From the NCBI GenBank assembly GCA_945913255.1, contig CAMEDC010000001.1:124001-188000 (forward strand): a stretch of DNA of 64,000 bases, in the 5' to 3' direction. The translations under genes were made by a program, and so were the position numbers. Shown here one piece after another: positions 54,543 to 63,872 of this stretch; position 1 is the first letter of the stretch, and every line of letters begins with the position of its first letter. Below the pieces are notes generated by a model that was not told where the DNA came from, did no database searches, and saw only the letters and a list, made by a program, of their open reading frames with translations. The stretch is from an uncultured Lachnospiraceae bacterium. Its GTDB lineage: Bacteria > Bacillota > Clostridia > Lachnospirales > Lachnospiraceae.

Positions 54543-54587
54543 AAAAACCGGAAGCGAGTCTGAATCAGACATCGGTTCCGGTTTTTA
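54543..54587. terminator. Bidirectional terminator between pyrG and yitT-like gene
   Basis: AAAAACCGGAA (54543-54553) pairs with TTCCGGTTTTT (54576-54586), with an inner TCTGA/TCAGA stem. Confidence 0.85.
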
Positions 54588-55463
54588 TTATAATTTCTTC
54601 AGATAATTTCCATCCACACTGACACCTTCATTTACAACAATAAAGGCGTTGGGATCATACTTATGAACAAGGGCTTTCAGACGATTGACCTCATACTTGG
54701 AAAGCATAATATAGAGGATATGGGACTTTTCGTAAGTATACGCTCCCATGGAGGTCCATTTGGTAATTCCTCTTCCCAGCTCTTCAAACACTTCCTTCTC
54801 CAGCGCTGTGGTATCTGCTTTTGTAATAACATTCACTTCTACATTTATATTCTGTGTGTGCACCTTATCCATCGCTACGGAGTAAACCGCAGCATAAATA
54901 ATGGAATATACCACAATTTCCACATCAAACAAAAAGAGACAGGTTCCGTAAAGCACCAGGTTTACCAGAAGGTTGACCTTCCCCACGCTGAAATCCTTCT
55001 TCCATCTTGTAAGCAGGACACCGATGACATCCATTCCGCCACCGGAAGAACCCATCCGCAGCAGAATACCGATTCCCGCACCGGAAATAATACCGCCCAC
55101 CACGCAGGCCGCCATAGCATCTTCCACAATCACCACCGCAGGAACCGCAGACATAAATACAGTAATTGCCGTTACACTGACCAGAGTTTTAAAGAAAAAT
55201 TTCCGCCCCATTCTCGTAAAAGCAATGATAAAAATCGGCACATTGATAATATAGTAGATGACACCGGCAATATCAAAGCCTTGAAAATTCAGGTGACAGA
55301 ACTCAACCAGAACTGTACGGATTACCTGGCAAAGACCCATCAGACCGCCGGTATACAGTCCTGCCGGAACCACAAAAAGATTGATTCCCGCCGCATAGAG
55401 AAACGCGCCGAAAATACTGACCAGGATTCTTTGTCCTTCGTAAAGAAAAGTCTGCTTTTTCAT
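54588..55463 (-). CDS. YitT family membrane protein (DUF161/DUF2179)
   Basis: A 291-residue protein with five to six membrane helices containing the YitT-type stretches FLYAAGINLFVVPAGLYTGG and MGSSGGGMDVIGVLLTRWKK, then a soluble C-terminal DUF2179 domain (ELGRGITKWTSMGAYTYEKS). The family is widespread in Firmicutes; the transported substrate is not established. Its start is one base after the thioredoxin stop, so the two are co-transcribed. Confidence 0.88.
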   Translation of the reverse strand: MKKQTFLYEGQRILVSIFGAFLYAAGINLFVVPAGLYTGGLMGLCQVIRTVLVEFCHLNFQGFDIAGVIYYIINVPIFIIAFTRMGRKFFFKTLVSVTAITVFMSAVPAVVIVEDAMAACVVGGIISGAGIGILLRMGSSGGGMDVIGVLLTRWKKDFSVGKVNLLVNLVLYGTCLFLFDVEIVVYSIIYAAVYSVAMDKVHTQNINVEVNVITKADTTALEKEVFEELGRGITKWTSMGAYTYEKSHILYIMLSKYEVNRLKALVHKYDPNAFIVVNEGVSVDGNYLKKL

Positions 55464-55464
55464 T

Positions 55465-55785
55465 TTATCTGATTCCCTGCTCTATTTTATTCTTCAGTTC
55501 TGACGCAGACATTGCTCCCACATAAGTGGCAGCCGGCTTTCCGTCCCGGAACAAAATAAATGCCGGAATGCTGGAAATCCGATATTGCTGTGCAAGCTGC
55601 ATATTTTCATCCACATTACATTTTCCAACCTTGACGGTTCCCTCATACTCCTCGGCAATTTTCGCCACAACGGGTCCCATCATCTTGCAGGGTCCGCACC
55701 AGTCTGCAAAAAAATCCACCAGAACAGGTGTCTTAGCCTGCAATACTTCTGTCTCAAAATTTTCAGTTGTAAATTTGTATTCCAT
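55465..55785 (-). CDS. trxA: Thioredoxin
   Basis: A 106-residue thioredoxin with the active site WCGPCKMMGP (about 29-38), preceded by LVDFFADWC, and the cis-proline loop ISSIPAFILFRDGKP. It is the general cytoplasmic disulfide reductant and could also reduce ArsC encoded in this window. The ATG follows GAAGGAG. It is upstream of, and almost touching, the YitT-like gene. Confidence 0.94.
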   Translation of the reverse strand: MEYKFTTENFETEVLQAKTPVLVDFFADWCGPCKMMGPVVAKIAEEYEGTVKVGKCNVDENMQLAQQYRISSIPAFILFRDGKPAATYVGAMSASELKNKIEQGIR

Positions 55786-55823
55786 CTTTCTCTCTCCTTC
55801 TGCCCTCCGGGCAATAATATTTC

Positions 55824-56480
55824 CTAACGATACACGATATATTTACAGATAGGATTCCCCATGGCGGAGAATTTTTCTTCATATTCCGTCATGACATTTC
55901 CTTCCATCAGCTTTGCATCGTTGTGCAAATCATAAGTGATAACCTCCGCCTTCCATCCGGCAGGCTCCAGCTCCTCCACCGCAAAATCAAACAAATCGCG
56001 GTTGTCTGTCTTAAACTCCAGTCTGCTTCCTTTTTTGAGAATCACATCATAGCGGGCAAGAAATTCCCTGGAAGGAAGCCTTCTCTTGGCATGCCTGTCT
56101 TTTGGCCAGGGGTCGGAAAAATTCAGGTATATTTTATCCACCTCGCCCGGAGCGAATACCTTTGCTATATCTTCGGCATCCATGCGCAGAAATTTCAGAT
56201 TCGACAGTTCCTCCTGTTCCATTTTCTGGATGGCACGAAGCAGAACACTGGAATATTTCTCAATGCCCACATAATTGATATCGGGATGCTCCTTCGCCAT
56301 AGTATGAATAAATTTTCCCTTTCCCATTCCGATTTCAATGTGAATCGGATTCTCATTTCCGAATATTTGATTCCAGGTACCGGCCGCAAACGGCTGTACC
56401 TCCTCCTGTACCACATACGGGCTTCCGGCAATCACTTCACGTGAGCCTGTAATATTTCGCAATCTCATATTTTTATACAT
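55824..56480 (-). CDS. trmB: tRNA (guanine-N7)-methyltransferase
   Basis: A 218-residue SAM enzyme that makes m7G46 in tRNA. The SAM-binding strand is IHIEIGMGKGKFIHTMA, and the family motif is NFSDPWPKDRHAKRRL, followed by the C-terminal TDYEEKF-like TEYEEKFSAMG. ATG at 56480 (MYKNMRLRNITGS) is chosen: an AAGGAG site lies 20 bases upstream but a CTGCCGC/GCGGCAG hairpin between them would bring it into range. The ATG at 56468 is the start by simple comparison with relatives. A TTG at 56510 is unlikely. Confidence 0.92.
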   Translation of the reverse strand: MYKNMRLRNITGSREVIAGSPYVVQEEVQPFAAGTWNQIFGNENPIHIEIGMGKGKFIHTMAKEHPDINYVGIEKYSSVLLRAIQKMEQEELSNLKFLRMDAEDIAKVFAPGEVDKIYLNFSDPWPKDRHAKRRLPSREFLARYDVILKKGSRLEFKTDNRDLFDFAVEELEPAGWKAEVITYDLHNDAKLMEGNVMTEYEEKFSAMGNPICKYIVYR

Positions 56481-56660
56481 TCTGCCGCACAGCGGCAGCT
56501 CCTTCTTCAATTTACTTTATCTTTGACTTCTTGTCAACGGATTGCTTTCTGTTAAAAAGAATCCTTTGGGTTTTTTTGAAAATAGTGTATAATGAATAGC
56601 AGTATGTTACTTTTCAGATTTGAAGTTGTCACACCGGCAAATTTTTGATGAGGTTGCATT

Positions 56661-58157
56661 ATGAAACTTTCCCCTGCTAAAAAAATGCATAAGCGTCTGA
56701 CCAGGTCAACAGCTGTCATCTGTGTGTTTCTCCTGTTCCTGTCTCAGGAATCCACTGTTCTGGCGGATAATCTGACTGCAGAGGAGCGTCTGGAGTCTCA
56801 GCGTGCTATGCCTGTTGCATCTAATCAGGTACCAAACTGGCCTGCCGGTCCGATCGTCGGAGCCGAATCTGCCATATTAATGGAAGCGGAAACAGGTACT
56901 ATCCTCTATGAGAAAAACATCCATCAGAAGGAATACCCCGCCAGCACCACCAAGATTCTGACAGCTCTGATTGCAAGCGAACGCTGCAGCATGGATGAAA
57001 TTGTGACTTTCTCCCACGATGCAGTTTTCGACACGCCCCGTGACAGCAGCCATATCGCCATGGACGTTGGTCAGGAACTGACCCTGGAGCAATGTCTGAA
57101 TGCCATTCTGATCCGCTCCGCCAACGAAGTCTGCTTTGCCACCGCAGAACATATCACAGGAACCACCGACTGGTCTGTGTTTGCCGACATCATGAATGAG
57201 CGGGCCGATGAACTGGGATGTCTGAATTCCCATTTTGCAAATCCCAATGGTCTTCCCGATGAAAACCACTATACGACAGCATATGACCTTGCCATGATTG
57301 GCAGAGCGTTTTTTGCGAATGAAATGCTCTGTAAAATCACTTTGACACGCCGCATGGAGTTTCCCGCAACAGACAGGCTTCCCCAGGGTAAGCTGGAAGT
57401 TAACCTGATGAAGATTATTCCCGGCGGTGAATACGCTTACGAATATCTGGTTGGCTGTAAAACAGGATATACCGATGATGCCAGAAGCTGTCTTGTATCC
57501 TGTGCAGAAAAGGATGGCATGAAGCTGATTTGCGTTGTTATGAAGGATGAAGCGCCTTATCAATACGAAGACACAATTTCCCTATTCAATTACGGTTTCT
57601 CCAATTTTGAAAAAATATATGTGTCCCAGACGGATACCAAATACAATATCGATAACGGAGAACTTTTTTACAGCGGCAATGATATTTTTGGCAATTCCAA
57701 GCCGTTTCTGTCTCTCAACAAAGAAGACTTTATCGTTCTGCCGCGAACTGCTTCCTTTGAAGATACGGAATCCGTTATCTCCTATGATACAGCAGGAAAT
57801 AGCGAAGCTGCACTGATTACCTATTCCTATCATGGCGTTCCCATCGGTTCAATCCGTGTGGATTTTGCCATCGATGAAAATGACACTTATCTGTTTGACA
57901 CCCTGCCGGAATCTTCCGACATTTCCCGGGAAGAACAAGCGGAAAAAACATCCTTTATTTTCGTCAACGTGCTGCGTATTTTACTTGCATTGGCTGGTAT
58001 TGCCGTCATCCTGTTTTTGATTCTGCTTGTCAAAGCTTTCTTAAAAAACTACGCTTTTGCCGAGAGAAACAATCGCCGGACATGGCGCAGAAATCGCCGC
58101 CAAAGGAGACGGAAGTCCAAATGGTCCGGGTCAAATCATTACAGGGATTACGACTGA
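56661..58157 (+). CDS. D-alanyl-D-alanine carboxypeptidase (penicillin-binding protein, DacF type)
   Basis: A 498-residue exported enzyme. The signal peptide (VICVFLLFLSQESTVLA) ends near residue 35. The active-site motifs of class S11 peptidases are present: SxxK in PASTTKILTA, SxN in IRSANEVCF and KTG in VGCKTGYTDD. It trims the terminal D-Ala of peptidoglycan stems. A C-terminal membrane helix (ILLALAGIAVILFLILLVKA) and a very basic tail (RRTWRRNRRQRRRKSK) anchor it, differing from the amphipathic helix of E. coli PBP5. A strong terminator overlaps its stop. Confidence 0.93.
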   Translation: MKLSPAKKMHKRLTRSTAVICVFLLFLSQESTVLADNLTAEERLESQRAMPVASNQVPNWPAGPIVGAESAILMEAETGTILYEKNIHQKEYPASTTKILTALIASERCSMDEIVTFSHDAVFDTPRDSSHIAMDVGQELTLEQCLNAILIRSANEVCFATAEHITGTTDWSVFADIMNERADELGCLNSHFANPNGLPDENHYTTAYDLAMIGRAFFANEMLCKITLTRRMEFPATDRLPQGKLEVNLMKIIPGGEYAYEYLVGCKTGYTDDARSCLVSCAEKDGMKLICVVMKDEAPYQYEDTISLFNYGFSNFEKIYVSQTDTKYNIDNGELFYSGNDIFGNSKPFLSLNKEDFIVLPRTASFEDTESVISYDTAGNSEAALITYSYHGVPIGSIRVDFAIDENDTYLFDTLPESSDISREEQAEKTSFIFVNVLRILLALAGIAVILFLILLVKAFLKNYAFAERNNRRTWRRNRRQRRRKSKWSGSNHYRDYD

Positions 58158-58178
58158 TTGTCGCAATCCCTGTTTTTT
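58141..58178 (+). terminator. Terminator overlapping the carboxypeptidase stop
   Basis: ACAGGGATT-CGAC pairs with GTCG-AATCCCTGT and runs into seven T. The 5' arm lies within the last codons and the loop spans the TGA at 58155-58157. Confidence 0.88.
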
Positions 58179-59134
58179 TACACATGATTATGACGTTTCC
58201 TGAGTTCTTTTGCACGAAGGCTTCTCTCTCTGAGAAGCTCCGCCTCCTGCGGTGAAATCAGCTTAGTGGTTTTTACCACGTAAATTTTGCCATTCTCCGA
58301 CTTTCGGATTCTGATTTTCCCTTTCAGATATCCGTGTTTTTCACAATAAGCAAGACAGTAATAATGTCGCCCGTTGGGTGTAAACCACCTCAGCTTCTTT
58401 CTGAGATTTCTATGACACAGATAACACTTACTGGAAACGACTTCTCTGTCCGCGAAGGCATCCGCCTTACTGTCAAACTCCCTGGAGATGTATTTCATGT
58501 AGGTATCAAACTGAACCTTAATCTCCGATGCTCTGTCCACCGGCGGATGATAGATATCATAAGAAATGTTTTTCAGCACTTCCGGTTTTTCTTCCAGAAT
58601 CATCGTAAAAATCTTTGCCGTATAATAGGCATCGCTGAATGCCCTGTGAAAAGGAATATCCTTTTCCACTTTTTTCAAATCCACTGCATATTCCAAAGCG
58701 CGTCTGGACTTACCATCCTCATATGCAAGGCTGAACAGCTTCTGTACATCCAAAAAGGCAATGGGGCCATTTGACATTGGTGTCATATGATAAAATTTCA
58801 TATTGCGCTGAAGTTCCAGCAAATCAAGATTCCCCCAGGTACAAAACAGGTAACTGTCCTCCCCGCACCAGCTTAAAAATTCCGTCATTACCTGTTCAAA
58901 GGGTTTCCCCCGCTCAAGCTCCTGCATCTGCAAATGAATCAGCTTACTGGTTATCTGGTGCATCTCACGGTAGACACTGGGTTTAATCAGCTGGTTGAAC
59001 TCGCTCATCATGACACCTTTGTCATTTAACTTGATGGCACCAATCTCTATAATCTCGAAGGGGAGAACTTCTATCTCCTCTTCCAGACCCGTATTGCTCT
59101 GATTCCATTCCAAATCCATAACGATATAATTCAT
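58178..59134 (-). CDS. DEDDh 3'-5' exonuclease (KapD-like)
   Basis: A 318-residue protein with an EXOIII domain in the first 190 residues: YIVMDLEWNQ with the first acidic pair, FEIIEIGAIKLND, FCTWGNLDL for the second aspartate and PFHRAFSDAYYTAKIF with His and Asp. Its C-terminal part carries CYLC and a later pair of cysteines (YCLAYCEKHGY), probably a zinc ribbon. The architecture resembles KapD, an exonuclease that inhibits sporulation in Bacillus. The nucleic-acid substrate is not known. Convergent with the carboxypeptidase gene. Confidence 0.85.
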   Translation of the reverse strand: MNYIVMDLEWNQSNTGLEEEIEVLPFEIIEIGAIKLNDKGVMMSEFNQLIKPSVYREMHQITSKLIHLQMQELERGKPFEQVMTEFLSWCGEDSYLFCTWGNLDLLELQRNMKFYHMTPMSNGPIAFLDVQKLFSLAYEDGKSRRALEYAVDLKKVEKDIPFHRAFSDAYYTAKIFTMILEEKPEVLKNISYDIYHPPVDRASEIKVQFDTYMKYISREFDSKADAFADREVVSSKCYLCHRNLRKKLRWFTPNGRHYYCLAYCEKHGYLKGKIRIRKSENGKIYVVKTTKLISPQEAELLRERSLRAKELRKRHNHV

Positions 59135-59172
59135 CCGAATCTCCTCGTGTGGACAATCTGTTCCGATATCTG

Positions 59173-60036
59173 TCAGCTCAGGGAATCCCGGTTCCCCTCA
59201 TTATTTTTTTCCACAAACTGACTTTCAATCCAGGTTCTTACCAAAGGAATCCAGGTTGTACATTCCTCCTGAAGCGCTGTTTCTCCTGCATTCTGAGTCA
59301 GCCGGTTTGCCAATCCCAGGCCATGACCCCCAACAGGATACATATGGAACTCCGTATTGACACCCGCTTTGCGCAGCGCACTGACAAACATCAACGAGTT
59401 TTCCACGGGTACGGCACCGTCTGTAAAGGTATGCCAGATAAAGGACTGTGGTGTCTTACTGCTGACATGCTTTTCCAGAGACATCTTTTCCAACCATTTC
59501 TCATCCTTACAGCGGTCGGGTCCTAGCAGATTATCCATGGAACCTCTGTGGGCAAACTCTCCTGAAGTAATAACCGGATAGCACAAAATCATGCCGTCAG
59601 GACGAAGCAGGCTGTGGTCAGAACCTTTGATACCCACTGCCTCGGCAAGAAAATCTTCATCCCAGAACACACCCATGCTTGCGGCCAGGTGACCACCTGC
59701 GGAACAGCCCAGAACAATTACATGATCCACCCGCCACTTTTCAGCATTCCTCCGAATCAGCGCGATGCTGGATGCCAGTTCTGTCAAAGCAGTGGGATAG
59801 ACAGCCGGCGCGCAGGAATATTTCAGTACTGCCGCATGGCACCCCATGGCAAGAAACTGCATGGCGAATGCTTCCGCCTCACGAGGGGAAGTATAGGCAT
59901 AGGCACCACCCGGGCAAATCAGAATCAGGGGACGGGTCTGAATGTTAATCTCCTGATAATAGTCCTGAATATAGGTAATCAATCTTGTATCAGGCAGAGA
60001 ACCCTCCACCTGAATGGGAAATGTCTCGTTAATCAT
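59173..60036 (-). CDS. Alpha/beta hydrolase, acetyl-esterase-like
   Basis: A 287-residue cytoplasmic esterase. The oxyanion segment is ICPGGAYAYTSPREAEAFA, the nucleophile elbow VLGCSAGGHLAAS (serine near residue 111), and the histidine lies in PVGGHGLGLANR. The pattern fits the carbohydrate esterase-like group that deacetylates xylo-oligosaccharides, which would fit the plant-glycan genes elsewhere in the window; this is inference. No signal peptide. The ATG follows AAAGGATT. Confidence 0.85.
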   Translation of the reverse strand: MINETFPIQVEGSLPDTRLITYIQDYYQEINIQTRPLILICPGGAYAYTSPREAEAFAMQFLAMGCHAAVLKYSCAPAVYPTALTELASSIALIRRNAEKWRVDHVIVLGCSAGGHLAASMGVFWDEDFLAEAVGIKGSDHSLLRPDGMILCYPVITSGEFAHRGSMDNLLGPDRCKDEKWLEKMSLEKHVSSKTPQSFIWHTFTDGAVPVENSLMFVSALRKAGVNTEFHMYPVGGHGLGLANRLTQNAGETALQEECTTWIPLVRTWIESQFVEKNNEGNRDSLS

Positions 60037-60081
60037 GTGAAATCCTTTCTTTGTCGTATCACTCGCACAGGTACCCTGATT

Positions 60082-61536
60082 TTAGTACGCTCTACCCCAG
60101 TATACCATTTTTTTGGCAGGTTTTCCACAGCAAACGCAGGTATCTGCGATGTGCTCCTGTTTGAAGGGCATGCATCGGCTGGTTACTGCAAGTTTCTCTT
60201 TTATTTTGTCCTCGCACGCCTGATCACCACACCACATAGCTTTCACAAAGCCGGATTTTTCATTGAACAGTTTTTCAAACTCTTCCATATTGGTGGCTGT
60301 GTAGGTATGGGCATCTCTGTGTGCTCTTGCACGCTCCAGCATTTCTTTCTGAATGGTCTCCATCAGCTCGCCGACCTTTGCCTCCAGTTCTTCCAGCGCT
60401 ACTTCGATTTTCTCTCTGGTATCGCGGCGGCAGATGACACATTTGCCTGCCTCAATATCCTTGGGACCGATTTCCACACGGATGGGATAGCCGCGCATCT
60501 CCGCCTCGGCAAATTTGTATCCTGGAGACTTCTCGGAATCATCAACCTTCACACGGAAATCCTTCTTCAGAAGATCACGCAGCTCATATGCCTTATCCAG
60601 TACGCCTTCCTTCTTCTGCTGAATGGGAATGATGCATACCTGGATGGGAGCCACTCTGGGAGGAAGAACAAGTCCCTCGTTGTCACCATGCACCATGATA
60701 ATGCCGCCAAGCAGACGGGTTGACACTCCCCAGGAGGTCTGATAAACATGCTTTAAGGTGTTGTCTTTGTCCGCGAACTCAATATCGAATGCTTTCGCAA
60801 ACCCATCTCCGAAGTTATGGCTGGTACCGGACTGCAGCGCCTTGCCGTCGTGCATCAGTGCCTCGATGGTATAAGTAGCTACCGCACCTGCAAACTTCTC
60901 CTTATCCGTTTTCTGCCCCTTAATCACAGGAATTGCCAGAACCTCTTCACAGAAATCCGCATACAGATTCAGCATCTGGATGGTTCTTGCCTCAGCTTCT
61001 TCCGCAGTGGCATGAGCGGTATGCCCTTCCTGCCACAGGAACTCTCTGGAACGCAGGAAAGGTCTTGTCTCCTTCTCCCAGCGCACAACGGAGCACCACT
61101 GGTTGTAAACCTTGGGCAAATCCCTGTAGGAATGAATATCATTTTTATAAAAATCACAGAACAGCGTCTCAGAGGTAGGACGCACACAAAGTCTTTCCTG
61201 AAGAGGCTGCAGACCGCCGTGAGTCACCCACGCCACCTCGGGCGCAAAGCCTTCCACATGATCCTTTTCTTTTTCCAGAAGAGATTCGGGAATGAACATG
61301 GGCATATATACATTCTCTACTCCCGCTTCCTTAAAGCGTGCATCCAGCTGTTTCTGAATCAGCTCCCAGATTGCGTAGCCTGCAGGCTTGATTGCCATAC
61401 AGCCCTTTACGGAAGTGTATCCACAAAGCTCCGCCTTCTTCACCACATCCGTGTACCACTGGGCGAAATCCACATCCATGGATGTGATTTCTTCCACCAT
61501 TTTTTTCATTGTGCCTTTTTGCTCTTTTTCTGCCAT
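60082..61536 (-). CDS. proS: Prolyl-tRNA synthetase, archaeal/eukaryotic type
   Basis: A 484-residue class II synthetase lacking the bacterial editing insertion, so it is the short archaeal-type form also found in many clostridia. Motif 2 is in [18 protein letters not shown] (about 154-171), and motif 3 lies in [20 protein letters not shown]. The C-terminal zinc-domain cysteines occur in CVICRRDTR and [10 protein letters not shown], and it ends in the expected WGRAY. It charges tRNA-Pro and is controlled by the T-box leader upstream. AGAGGAG precedes the ATG. Confidence 0.96.
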   Translation of the reverse strand: MAEKEQKGTMKKMVEEITSMDVDFAQWYTDVVKKAELCGYTSVKGCMAIKPAGYAIWELIQKQLDARFKEAGVENVYMPMFIPESLLEKEKDHVEGFAPEVAWVTHGGLQPLQERLCVRPTSETLFCDFYKNDIHSYRDLPKVYNQWCSVVRWEKETRPFLRSREFLWQEGHTAHATAEEAEARTIQMLNLYADFCEEVLAIPVIKGQKTDKEKFAGAVATYTIEALMHDGKALQSGTSHNFGDGFAKAFDIEFADKDNTLKHVYQTSWGVSTRLLGGIIMVHGDNEGLVLPPRVAPIQVCIIPIQQKKEGVLDKAYELRDLLKKDFRVKVDDSEKSPGYKFAEAEMRGYPIRVEIGPKDIEAGKCVICRRDTREKIEVALEELEAKVGELMETIQKEMLERARAHRDAHTYTATNMEEFEKLFNEKSGFVKAMWCGDQACEDKIKEKLAVTSRCMPFKQEHIADTCVCCGKPAKKMVYWGRAY

Positions 61537-61595
61537 TTTCTTCTCCTCTTTTCTGCCCTTACCGGGCGAATTCTTTCAGGAATCGAAGTCCGGAT

Positions 61596-61918
61596 AAAAA
61601 AAACGCCGAATCTTCCATCCCCAAAGGGACCGAAAACTCGGCGGTACCACCCTAATTGATGCGGTCTTGCGTGCATCCATCTCGTTCGCCGTTAACGCCG
61701 GCCTACGCTGTGCTTTTGTTGTCACCGGGCACTCTGCCGCTCACGCTGCACTTGCCGCATTTTCAACCTCACACAGGACTCCGAGGCAGGTTCCAAACCC
61801 TCCGCATAAGGACTTCCCAGCCGCGCCTGCTGCCGGCTCTTCGCTCTGCCGCCGCGCCATGTCCTCTCTCTGGAATGCTTCTGAAGTCTGTACTAATCCT
61901 CTTCACAGTCGCTTATTA
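61596..61918 (-). promoter_or_regulatory. T-box leader of proS
   Basis: The minus strand carries the T-box AGGGTGGTACCGC (61653-61641); the bulge reads TGGT, complementary to the ACCA end of tRNA-Pro. The terminator CGCCGA/TTCGGCG with an inner TCCC/GGGGA runs into eight T (61603-61596). Upstream, Stem I contains AGTA, and a CCT proline triplet in GGAACCTGCC (61790-61788) is the likely specifier. Uncharged tRNA-Pro would stabilise the antiterminator and raise ProS synthesis. Confidence 0.92.
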
Positions 61919-61925
61919 TGTAGTG

Positions 61926-61955
61926 ATTGTAGTGCAGAAGCACCTCGTTTGTCAA
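61926..61955 (-). promoter_or_regulatory. Promoter of the T-box-proS transcript
   Basis: Minus strand TTGACA (61955-61950), 18 bases, TACAAT (61931-61926). The TTGACA lies just before the end of the upstream epimerase gene. Confidence 0.75.
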
Positions 61956-61963
61956 GGCGGAAA

Positions 61964-62863
61964 TTACAGGATTACAATCCGGAATTCCTGCTCCCAGATT
62001 TTTCCTGCCTCCACGGCATTTGTATAAGGACGCTCCTGAATGGTTCCCGCATAGCCTTTACTGTCACAGATACCCCACCAGGGCTCCAGACAGATATAAG
62101 AAGCGTTACTGTCAGACATGGACCAGATACCCCACACAGGACAGTCCGCCTCCAACCGCACATATTCCTTCCCGGCTGCATCACAGAGTCCGACTGCGCT
62201 CACGCCCTGCTCTTCCAGGCAGAGCGCATCCTTGTCAAAGAGTTTCTCCGTGACGGTGATCATACCGTTTTCTGCCTTTACCGGATATGACGCTCCTGTC
62301 AGAAGTCCGTCCGGGACACCGATTTCCGTCGAGCTCACCTTGCTTCCTGCTTCCCCGTACAGCTTTATAAAGCAATCCGTGCGCTTCGTCCCGGCTTCCG
62401 GTTTTCCGCTCTTCGGAGGACAGGCAAAGGCAGGATGCCCGCCCATGGAAAAGTACATGGTTTCGCTGCCGCTGTTCGAAACCTTCCAGCTTTCCACCAC
62501 CGTTTTGCCCTCCAGATGATAAGTAATTTCCAACCGGAACGGGAAAGGAAATTTTTTCAGAGTCTCTTCATTGCTTTCGATAAAGAAAGTAATCCGGTCT
62601 GCTTTCTGCTCTGTCGGATAAAACTCCATATCCCTTGCAAATCCGTGTTTTTCAATTTCGTATCGTTTTCCCCGATACAGATAGCCTGCACCCTCCAGTT
62701 TCCCGATAAAGGGAAACAAAACCGGCGAGGTCTTCCCCCAGAACGCCGGGTCAGCCTCCCACATGTATTCCTGCATGGTCGCTTTTTCAACCACTGATTT
62801 CAGCTCCGCTCCGAAGCTCTCGATCTCCGCCTTCAGATTTTCGTTTTCCAGAAAATACCTCAT
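61964..62863 (-). CDS. Aldose 1-epimerase family protein (LacX-like)
   Basis: A 299-residue galactose-mutarotase-like protein. ATG at 62863 (MRYFLENENLKAEIESFGAE) is preferred, with GGGAGGG ten bases upstream; eleven further codons upstream overlap the preceding gene. Conserved points are SPVLFPFIGKLEG, YEIEKHGFARD with one catalytic histidine, and MGGHPAFACP with the second. Proteins of this group act on hexoses or hexose phosphates in the cytoplasm; the exact sugar is not clear. It overlaps the end of the exporter-like gene by four bases. Confidence 0.87.
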   Translation of the reverse strand: MRYFLENENLKAEIESFGAELKSVVEKATMQEYMWEADPAFWGKTSPVLFPFIGKLEGAGYLYRGKRYEIEKHGFARDMEFYPTEQKADRITFFIESNEETLKKFPFPFRLEITYHLEGKTVVESWKVSNSGSETMYFSMGGHPAFACPPKSGKPEAGTKRTDCFIKLYGEAGSKVSSTEIGVPDGLLTGASYPVKAENGMITVTEKLFDKDALCLEEQGVSAVGLCDAAGKEYVRLEADCPVWGIWSMSDSNASYICLEPWWGICDSKGYAGTIQERPYTNAVEAGKIWEQEFRIVIL

Positions 62864-63840
62864 AATCTGTTGCCCTCCCGTTTCATAAAATCCCATTTCA
62901 ATTCCAGCAAATTCTGTATCTGCATTAATATATAAAAAAGAATTGCCCTGGCTTCAAACTCTTCTCTGCTTCCGGGCAGTTCCTGCTCCTTCATGTGCAG
63001 CAGCAGGTTGTTCAGCTTTTTCAACAGTTCCTCCACCGTATTATCACGATGATAGTCCTGCTCAATCTGACCCAGAAGCTCAGCCACCTGTCCCGCCTGC
63101 TCCGGCAGGTACGCAATGCTCTTGATATTCCCATATATTTCCTTCAGAATTACACTCTGCTGTTCCCGCATCTCGATATAATCCAGTTCATAAGTACTGC
63201 CATGGAACACCGCGTTATTATAATTCGCTGCAGCGCATAATTTAGCTTCATCCAGTGCTCTCTCCAGCTTATCAAAGCAGCCCGATCCGTACTCCGTTTT
63301 GTCCTCTCTGGGCAGCCAGCAGGACATTCTGTGGAGAATTCCCTTCATCTGGTTATCCACCTCATCCGCAAGCTTCTGAAATTCTTTTTCCTTTCGATGC
63401 AGATGTAAGTTTACCAAAATGCCGAATCCTGTTCCAATCAGAAAAAGAAGCACTTCATTCCATAATATATCGGGGGCAATACTCTGCTCTGCCAGCAAAT
63501 GTGTCACCAATACGGAGTCCATAGCAATGGCTTCTCCCCACCCGGCAATCAGGCAAAGCAGTGCAAACACCAGCAGATAGATTGCAAACGCCCACAGATT
63601 GAACCCCATCAGAGTGAAGCACAAAGCAGACAACACCAGAGCACAGAGGAACGCAAGCCCCCTTCTTCCGGCACTCCTCAGAGTCTCTTTCTTCGTATTC
63701 TGGATACTAAGCACAGTAATGATACCTGCTGTTGCGGAATATTGAAGCCCCAGTTCGCCCGCTACGGCGATTGCAGTGATAGCGGCAATGGCTATTTTCA
63801 GGCTCTTGATAAGTTGCGGTTTCCACCTATTCCAATTCAC
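62860..63840 (-). CDS. Aromatic-acid-exporter-like membrane protein (ArAE/FUSC family)
   Basis: A 326-residue protein. The N-terminal 160 residues contain four to five membrane helices (IAIAAITAIAVAGELGLQYS, IITVLSIQNTKKETLRSAGR), as in ArAE_1/DUF939 proteins. The remainder is a soluble helical C-terminal domain (EFQKLADEVDNQMKGILHRM). Relatives are often called aromatic acid exporters, but substrates are rarely proven. GTG at 63840 is the start, with GGAGGAG upstream. It overlaps the epimerase gene by four bases, so they form a pair. Confidence 0.82.
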   Translation of the reverse strand: MNWNRWKPQLIKSLKIAIAAITAIAVAGELGLQYSATAGIITVLSIQNTKKETLRSAGRRGLAFLCALVLSALCFTLMGFNLWAFAIYLLVFALLCLIAGWGEAIAMDSVLVTHLLAEQSIAPDILWNEVLLFLIGTGFGILVNLHLHRKEKEFQKLADEVDNQMKGILHRMSCWLPREDKTEYGSGCFDKLERALDEAKLCAAANYNNAVFHGSTYELDYIEMREQQSVILKEIYGNIKSIAYLPEQAGQVAELLGQIEQDYHRDNTVEELLKKLNNLLLHMKEQELPGSREEFEARAILFYILMQIQNLLELKWDFMKREGNRL

Positions 63841-63872
63841 TTCTGTTCTCCTCCATTCTGAAACGGAAAGCC

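Noticed and set aside
60780-61690. 280-codon plus-strand ORF opposite proS
   Set aside because: Antisense to proS and the T-box leader; not a gene.
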